DNA of 64,000 nt from Thamnaconus septentrionalis (Eukaryota; Chordata; Actinopteri; Tetraodontiformes; Monacanthidae), in the NCBI GenBank assembly GCA_009823395.1, contig CM020507.1:13196001-13260000 (forward strand). The letters run 5' to 3'. Positions 59,066 through 64,000 of the stretch are shown one piece after another (position 1 is the first letter of the stretch; each line of letters starts with the position of its first letter). The notes beneath the pieces are model-generated. The model was not told where the DNA came from. It ran no database searches and worked only from the letters and a program-made list of their open reading frames with translations. The translations under genes and the position numbers were made by a program.

Positions 59066-59898
59066 AGAGTGCATCTCCGCACTCCTCCGGACTCCCCAGT
59101 CCTCCAAGCTACAGGAGAGCCGCCAAGACCTCCTCGCTCAAAGTCAGGGACCTGTGCCGCCTCAAAGGCGCGGTCGGCGGCGCCGAGGAGGACGGCGGCG
59201 GCTGCCCCCCGAGGCTGAGGGCCCCGTCCGGCAAAGCCGTCCACGGCGTGCAGAAGCAGCGGCGCGTGGCGGCCAACGCGCGCGAAAGGCGGCGCATGCA
59301 CGGGCTGAACCACGCGTTCGACGAGCTGCGCAGCGTCATCCCGGCCTTCGACAACGACAAGAAGCTCTCCAAGTACGAGACGCTACAGATGGCGCAGATC
59401 TACATCAACGCGCTGGCCGACCTGCTCGAGGGTCCGGCGGGCTCCAGTAGCTCCAGCAGCTCCAATAGCAGCAGCAGCAGCAGCAGCAGCAGCGGTGACA
59501 GCTCGCCAAAGTGTGACGTCATACCGTCCCCCGACGGAGAGCTGGACAGGGCTTCCCCGTCCCCCACATGCTGCAGGACAGCGGCCCCCTGCGGCCCCCA
59601 GCCCGCCGTCCACATCGGCGGGGTGGCGTTCCGCTCGCCCTTCGACGACGGCGCGCTCATCTCGGGCAAGGTCCAGGAGGCGACTGCATCCACCTCCTCC
59701 TCCGGGAGCAAGGAGTCCCCGCGGAGCGACGGAGAGTTCTCCCCGCACTCCCACTTCAGTGACTCGGAAGAGCTCCCGCTGGAGCTCCACTCGAGTGAGG
59801 AGGACGAGCTGTCGGAAGTGAAGCCCCGCAGCCACCACCACCTCCACCACCACCACCTTCACCTCCACCAGCACCACCTCCACGCCGTCTCCTTCTGA
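59066..59898 (+). CDS. atoh1a: atoh1 exon 2, bHLH domain and C-terminus
   Basis: It completes a 362-residue protein (residues 86-362). [12 protein letters not shown] (about 109-120) matches the pre-bHLH Atoh1 motif. [20 protein letters not shown] starts the basic region, and helix-loop-helix follows to ALADLL (about 147-206). Basic residues NARER of the Atonal family contact the CANNTG E-box, and the domain dimerises with E proteins. After a poly-Ser run (about 212-229, AGC repeats) come [15 protein letters not shown] and the conserved [14 protein letters not shown] motif, which in mammals is close to the end. Here an acidic [10 protein letters not shown] and a His-rich tail to HAVSF follow. 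It is longer than I would expect for fish Atoh1a. The acceptor phase matches exon 1 (G|AG = Glu86). Confidence 0.97.
59447..59493 (+). repeat. atoh1a: AGC repeat coding for poly-serine in atoh1
   Basis: AGT/AGC/TCC codons with a pure run of about nine AGC give 17 Ser in an 18-residue stretch right after the bHLH. A trinucleotide array in coding sequence is expected to vary in length between individuals. Confidence 0.9.
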
Positions 59899-60790
59899 GG
59901 TCCACCACCAAGCAACAGGCCCCAACCCAACACAAAGTGTCCGTGAAGCGTGTCAATCCTACCGGAAAATAATGATGATAAAATTAATGATGCATTTTAA
60001 GAGAGTCGTTTTGTTGAAAAGTAGTCACGATCAATTTAGAGCGACTTTTTTTTTTTATCACGTTGTTTCATCGTGCAAAGTTTCTTTTTATTATTATTAT
60101 TATTATTATTATTGTTGTTCGATGCGAGATTTGCTAAATTTGGTTCAGCCAATAGACGCGCAACTTCTCGTCTCCATGGAAACGTGGCGGATGACCCCTC
60201 TGCCATGTCGCGAGCAGCGCTGCCACGGGCATCTATCTCCCACGTGATTCCGACCAAAACTCCGTCTTCCGCTGATCATCATCGTCCGGATGACTGAACT
60301 GCTTCTAGTGAAAAACAATACGAGCCTTCTGTTGTTGTTTAATATTACGATGTGATTTTTCTTTTTCTTTTTTTGTGATATACGTTTTTGTATTTTGTTT
60401 TGCAACTTCAAAAGTTCATGATTTGCACTTTAAAACGCACGAGCCAGAGGCTTGATAAACGCGATATCTTGAAACCACATGAAACAAAATTGCTTTGTTT
60501 GCTGTAGCGTAGTAACTGCCAATTCCGTACAAACAGCCTATTTAATGTAGCCATCACTGATGCCTCCTTTTGTATGTTTTCCCACTTTTGTATTTTTTTG
60601 GATGAACTTGTGTGTCTTTTGCTTTCGCTGGAAGAGATTAATTGACATTACATGTATTTATTGGTGTTGATTCCATGTGATTTTCTTTTATAATTACATA
60701 GTTGAGTTTGCTGAAGGAAAAAAATGTTATGCCATTTTTTGTTTTGTTAATATCATTACGAAAATAAAGATGATAAAGCACAAGTTTCAG
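59899..60790 (+). other. atoh1a: atoh1 3' UTR
   Basis: About 870 nt, AT-rich, with a (TTA)n run at about 60088-60112. It ends just after the AATAAA at 60763. A short GC-rich island at about 60125-60290 interrupts it. Confidence 0.7.
60763..60768 (+). terminator. atoh1a: atoh1 poly(A) signal
   Basis: AATAAA, the only such hexamer between the stop codon and the purine-rich repeat that follows. Confidence 0.65.
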
Positions 60791-60814
60791 TCTTCAAATG
60801 TATCTGTCATAATA

Positions 60815-60900
60815 ATTATAAGAAGAAGACGAAGAAGAAAAAAGAAGAGGAGGAAGGAGGAGAAGAAGAAGAAGAAAAAGAAGAGGAAGGAGAAGATTTT
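60815..60900. repeat. GAA/GAG-rich polypurine tract
   Basis: Almost only A and G with repeated AGAAGA, AGGAGG and AGAAGAAGAAG units. It is triplex-prone and lies just after the atoh1 poly(A) signal. Confidence 0.85.
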
Positions 60901-61139
60901 TTTGATTTTTACAATCACACTACAAAAACAGACTAAAGAAGAATGAAGAAAATTACAACAAAAAACAAAATTAATTACAAAAAATAAGTAGAAGAATAAG
61001 GACTGTGTGGTAAGTTAAATACATGTATATACAATATAATATATTTTTATATAATATATATACTGTATATACAATATAATAATATGTCATAATTCCCTGT
61101 AAAACAAGTAAATAAACATATTAAACATATTGGGGGGAA
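60901..61139. other. AT-rich spacer downstream of atoh1
   Basis: Many ATATA runs (61020-61085) and no coding-like segment. Confidence 0.55.
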
Positions 61140-61430
61140 AGCATTTAAAAGTAAATTAGAGCTCCAGTGACGCCAATAAAATTGTCTCTGACTGGTCACG
61201 TGACAGAAACATCGATCTTATGAGCGAGCACTTTAATTAAAGAAGCACTCAACACTCGATCGCCTCTTATGTAATTTATCGTCGACGTGAAACGTGGCCA
61301 GCACGCGCTCGGTCGCCATATGCCACGCAAAGGTGCACGCTCCCGCGGTCGTCTCGCGCGGGGGCGGTGATGGAGCGCTCCTCCAGACGTCAACTTTTGA
61401 CGCACAGAAAAGTCCGCATTAAATTAAAGC
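61140..61430. promoter_or_regulatory. Palindrome-rich candidate enhancer downstream of atoh1
   Basis: GTCACGTGAC (61195-61204) is a perfect palindromic E-box of the USF/TFE type. CTTTAATTAAAG (61231-61242) is a perfect 12-bp palindrome with a homeodomain TAATTA-type core. ATCGAT and GTCGAC also occur. Vertebrate Atoh1 is known to have a 3' autoregulatory enhancer a few kb downstream, but equivalence is inference. Confidence 0.35.
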
Positions 61431-61706
61431 GCAACAAAAGTCTGCGCACTCAGAGCAAAGTTTTTCTTTTCTTTTCCTTTCTTTTCTTCCCCTCCTCCTC
61501 CTCTGTTTTTTTCTGAACTGTTGCCATGTCGTCCATTTGGTGAATACCGGATTCGGTGATGGGGAGCGTGCATTAATTTCAGGCCCTTTTGTTCGCGGGC
61601 TCGTGGGCCAAGGTGTTGGATGGCCTCAATGGAGCACGCGCCGTCAGCTGGTGAGCGCTCGCGGGTCCCCACCGTGTCCCCGAGGACCCGAGTGCAGAGG
61701 GAACAC
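61431..61706. other. Noncoding stretch downstream of the candidate enhancer
   Basis: A polypyrimidine patch (61460-61510) followed by mixed sequence. No recognised gene. Confidence 0.5.
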
Positions 61707-61736
61707 TCGCTGCTGCTGCTGCTGCTGCTGCTGCTG
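61707..61736. repeat. (CTG)n trinucleotide repeat
   Basis: Nine CTG units in noncoding DNA. Confidence 0.93.
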
Positions 61737-61750
61737 ACCGGACAATGGGC

Positions 61751-61751
<1 letters not shown>

Positions 61752-61809
<58 letters not shown>
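61752..61809. repeat. (CA)29 microsatellite
   Basis: A pure CA array, in inverted orientation to the (GT)n array at 62081-62135. Confidence 0.97.
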
Positions 61810-61811
<2 letters not shown>

Positions 61812-61919
61812 TCTTTGTTTCTCTTGACTCACAAAGTTCTCTAAGTTAATTGCGACGCACTTGCACAGACTTGCGAGAGTTTTGCGAGCAACAAGGAGGA
61901 AAAAAGACTAAGAGCCGCA

Positions 61920-62060
61920 GTTTTCCTTGGAAATAATTGATGAAGCCGCTCTACCTGTCTCCCACCCACCGCAGCCATCCAATCCCCACTCTGTGCCCCT
62001 TTCCTCGCCTCTACCCATCGAATAAAGGGGCCTATAATGAAAATGCTGCGTTAAATTATT
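61920..62060. promoter_or_regulatory. Candidate conserved noncoding element
   Basis: Complex, non-repetitive sequence held between two opposed dinucleotide arrays. It includes TACCTG, CCAATCC, AATAAAGGGGCC, TATAATGAAAATG and TTAAATTATTAACGG. Homeodomain-like TAAT cores are clustered. Position, about 2.0-2.2 kb past the atoh1 stop, fits an enhancer, but this is inference. Confidence 0.35.
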
Positions 62061-62077
62061 AACGGAATTTATGCGGG

Positions 62078-62080
<3 letters not shown>

Positions 62081-62135
<55 letters not shown>
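62081..62135. repeat. (GT)27 microsatellite
   Basis: A pure GT array ending in GATGATCACACG. Confidence 0.97.
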
Positions 62136-62136
<1 letters not shown>

Positions 62137-63110
62137 TGATCACACGTCCATCTGCAGAGAGTTCGCGTCGCGGTTATGGGAGGGATTGGGTTTCAGTAAA
62201 CACCTGTAAACGAGATTGGAAAAACGAATGAAACGAAATACATTAAGAACAACAAGAAAATGTCGTACAGGTATATTTCAAATTGTAAAATTTTCTTTCA
62301 TTCGAGCAGCATTTTAAAAAAACAACAACTTGAAGTAGGCTTGTCAAAATGGGGGAGAATACAAGCTTGTAATTTATTTCCAAACTGTGCGTCAGTTGCG
62401 TTCACCATAAATATATAATTTACTCTCATATTACTTCTAGTTTTGTTTCGTTAAAGCACATTTCTTGGCAACCGCGAGACGCCAAAACAGGCCACTTTCA
62501 ACAGGTGGGATGCTGCTCAGGTCGAGGTTTCACTGTTTCACCCGCATCAATTATTCACCAGCGGACATTATGAAAAATAACGACAGAGAGGTGGAGTCCA
62601 GGCCGACTGACACGTGTTCATGCTGTTGTTTGTCAAAGAAGAAAGTGCGTCTCTTCTTTCAGCAGAAATCTACCCAACATTGCACCTCTTCAATGCAATT
62701 TAACAAAAAGAAAATATAGATAGAAAATATAAATACTTTTAGAAGCCGGTTTATTAATGAAATATATGAGAAAATAATATGCAATAAATCTACATCTTCA
62801 AGAAAGGGTCATGTAAGAATATAGAAATAAATACATAAAAAAGCATTTTTTTCTTTTCTTTTTTTTTTTAAATGCATTTTTTCAAGCTCAGCCAAACATA
62901 AAGTTGGGCTCAGTTTGTTGACAAAATTCCTGTAGTCCCAAGGGGCTTTTCAATGTGTTAGAAAACTCAAAGGCCAACCTCATTTGAAAACATATATTCA
63001 ATAATAATAAGTGCATTCCTCAGCTCTTTTTTTTTAATGAAAAGAAAGACACCCACATCTTAGGCGAGATGGTGATCAGCAAGCAGAGTTGTGTGCTGTC
63101 CAAAGAGCCA
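62136..63110. other. Downstream noncoding DNA
   Basis: No gene. It has E-boxes CAGGTG (about 62502) and CACGTG (about 62611), a T homopolymer (about 62856-62870) and otherwise AT-rich sequence. Confidence 0.5.
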
Positions 63111-63114
63111 CAGG

Positions 63115-63220
63115 TCCCTCTCTCCCTCTCTCTCTCTCTCTCCCTCACTCTCTCTCACTCTCTCTCTCTGGGGACCCTGAACAAAAGGCAGAACTCGGCC
63201 ATAGTCTCCATCTGCTGTCC

Positions 63221-63306
<86 letters not shown>
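63115..63306. repeat. Opposed (CT)n and (GA)42 arrays
   Basis: An imperfect CT array at 63115-63170 and a pure (GA)42 array at 63223-63306, separated by about 52 bp. They are reverse complements of each other and could pair as one long hairpin. Confidence 0.93.
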
Positions 63307-63311
<5 letters not shown>

Positions 63312-64000
63312 AAGAGAGTGAGGCCTGGGTGCAGTGAGGAAGAGGGGAGAGCGAGGAGTCGACAACAGGATGGGCAGGACAGTGGAGGGGAACCGACCAC
63401 TTGATGGTGTCCTGATCACTGACTGACACACCAGTGGCTCCGGCCTGTTTGATGTGGCCCTCGGTCCCCTGCAGCCTTCACCTCTCGTTAGCCACCGCAG
63501 GCAGCCCTGCATTGTGGTGCAGTACTGTAGCGTAACCTGTTGTGATCACACACACACACACACACACAGCAAGCGTGACGCAAGCAGCACCTGTTGCACC
63601 TCGTGCTCCACCTGAGTAATGGCATAAATAGTTAATGGGCTTCCTTGTTGCTGTTACACCAACAATGGCATTGCTATTCTTCTTCTGTCGGTTTTTTCTC
63701 ATTGTGACGGTGACCTATTGGAATTCAGAATGAAGTTTTGTTTTAGTGCTCTGTCGTCTACACAGCACATAGCACTGAGTAAAGTTTGATTGGCAATGCT
63801 GCACTGAACATTTAGTCTAAATCGTGAGTCATCGATTAATGTCCAACTATACGTAGATGAACTGAAATATTTGAAAATTGTGTGTATAATTTAAAACCAA
63901 ATCTTTAAAATGACACATGAATACAAACAAAGATGAAGCATCACTGCATTTATCGCGATATTACTTTGTTTTTGCATTGTTGTACATCTGTTGCAGCTGC
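63307..64000. other. Window end, nothing recognised
   Basis: Noncoding, with a short (CA)n at 63547-63568. No exon of a neighbouring gene is visible. Confidence 0.5.

Overview
The window is vertebrate nuclear DNA, almost certainly from a spiny-rayed teleost fish. The signs are exons with canonical GT-AG introns, dense (CA)n, (CT)n and (GA)n microsatellites, tRNA-derived SINEs, hAT/Harbinger/Tc1-type non-autonomous elements, CpG-rich patches, and strongly GC3-biased coding exons in AT-richer noncoding DNA. There are no operons, CRISPR arrays or prokaryotic features. Two genes are recognised, both on the + strand: the 3' end of grid2 (delta-2 ionotropic glutamate receptor, GluD2) and a complete atoh1 (Atonal-type bHLH factor). 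GRID2 followed by ATOH1 on the same strand is the order known in mammals, so this is an old synteny block.

Layout. 1-24988 is the 3' part of a large grid2 intron, with a Harbinger-type MITE (7962-8723), a hAT-type MITE with a perfect 8-bp target duplication (9594-10034), a foldback element (22001-22198) and microsatellites. Exon 24989-25155 encodes the end of the ligand-binding S2 lobe. Intron 25156-41559 carries a SINE with a 13-bp target duplication (33314-33795), a second SINE (about 40724-40985) and Tc1 debris. Exon 41560-41800 encodes the last S2 residues, M4 and the start of the cytoplasmic tail. Intron 41801-51266 holds a CpG-rich stretch and a strongly coding-like, phase-compatible candidate alternative terminal exon (48510-48794) with an AATAAA at 49756. 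Exon 51267-51722 encodes the usual tail ending in the PDZ ligand GTSI. A 3' UTR follows, with several poly(A) signals to about 54535. The grid2-atoh1 interval has a hAT-like MITE (55157-55678), a CpG-rich block (about 55930-56330), a second hAT fragment and two inverted Z-DNA-prone repeats. atoh1 lies at 58605-59898 with one 205-bp intron and a poly(A) signal at 60763. 60790-64000 has no gene but contains palindrome-rich candidate enhancer sequence and large microsatellites.

How the genes relate. In vertebrates GluD2 is a Purkinje-cell postsynaptic receptor that binds cerebellin-neurexin, and Atoh1 specifies cerebellar granule-cell precursors and mechanosensory hair cells. Their products act on two sides of the same synapse, but adjacency probably reflects regulatory sequence spread through the locus, not co-transcription. 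The most interesting candidates are the alternative GluD2 C-terminus without a PDZ ligand, the intron inside atoh1, and the repeat-bracketed candidate enhancer downstream of atoh1. I found no previously undescribed multi-gene system.
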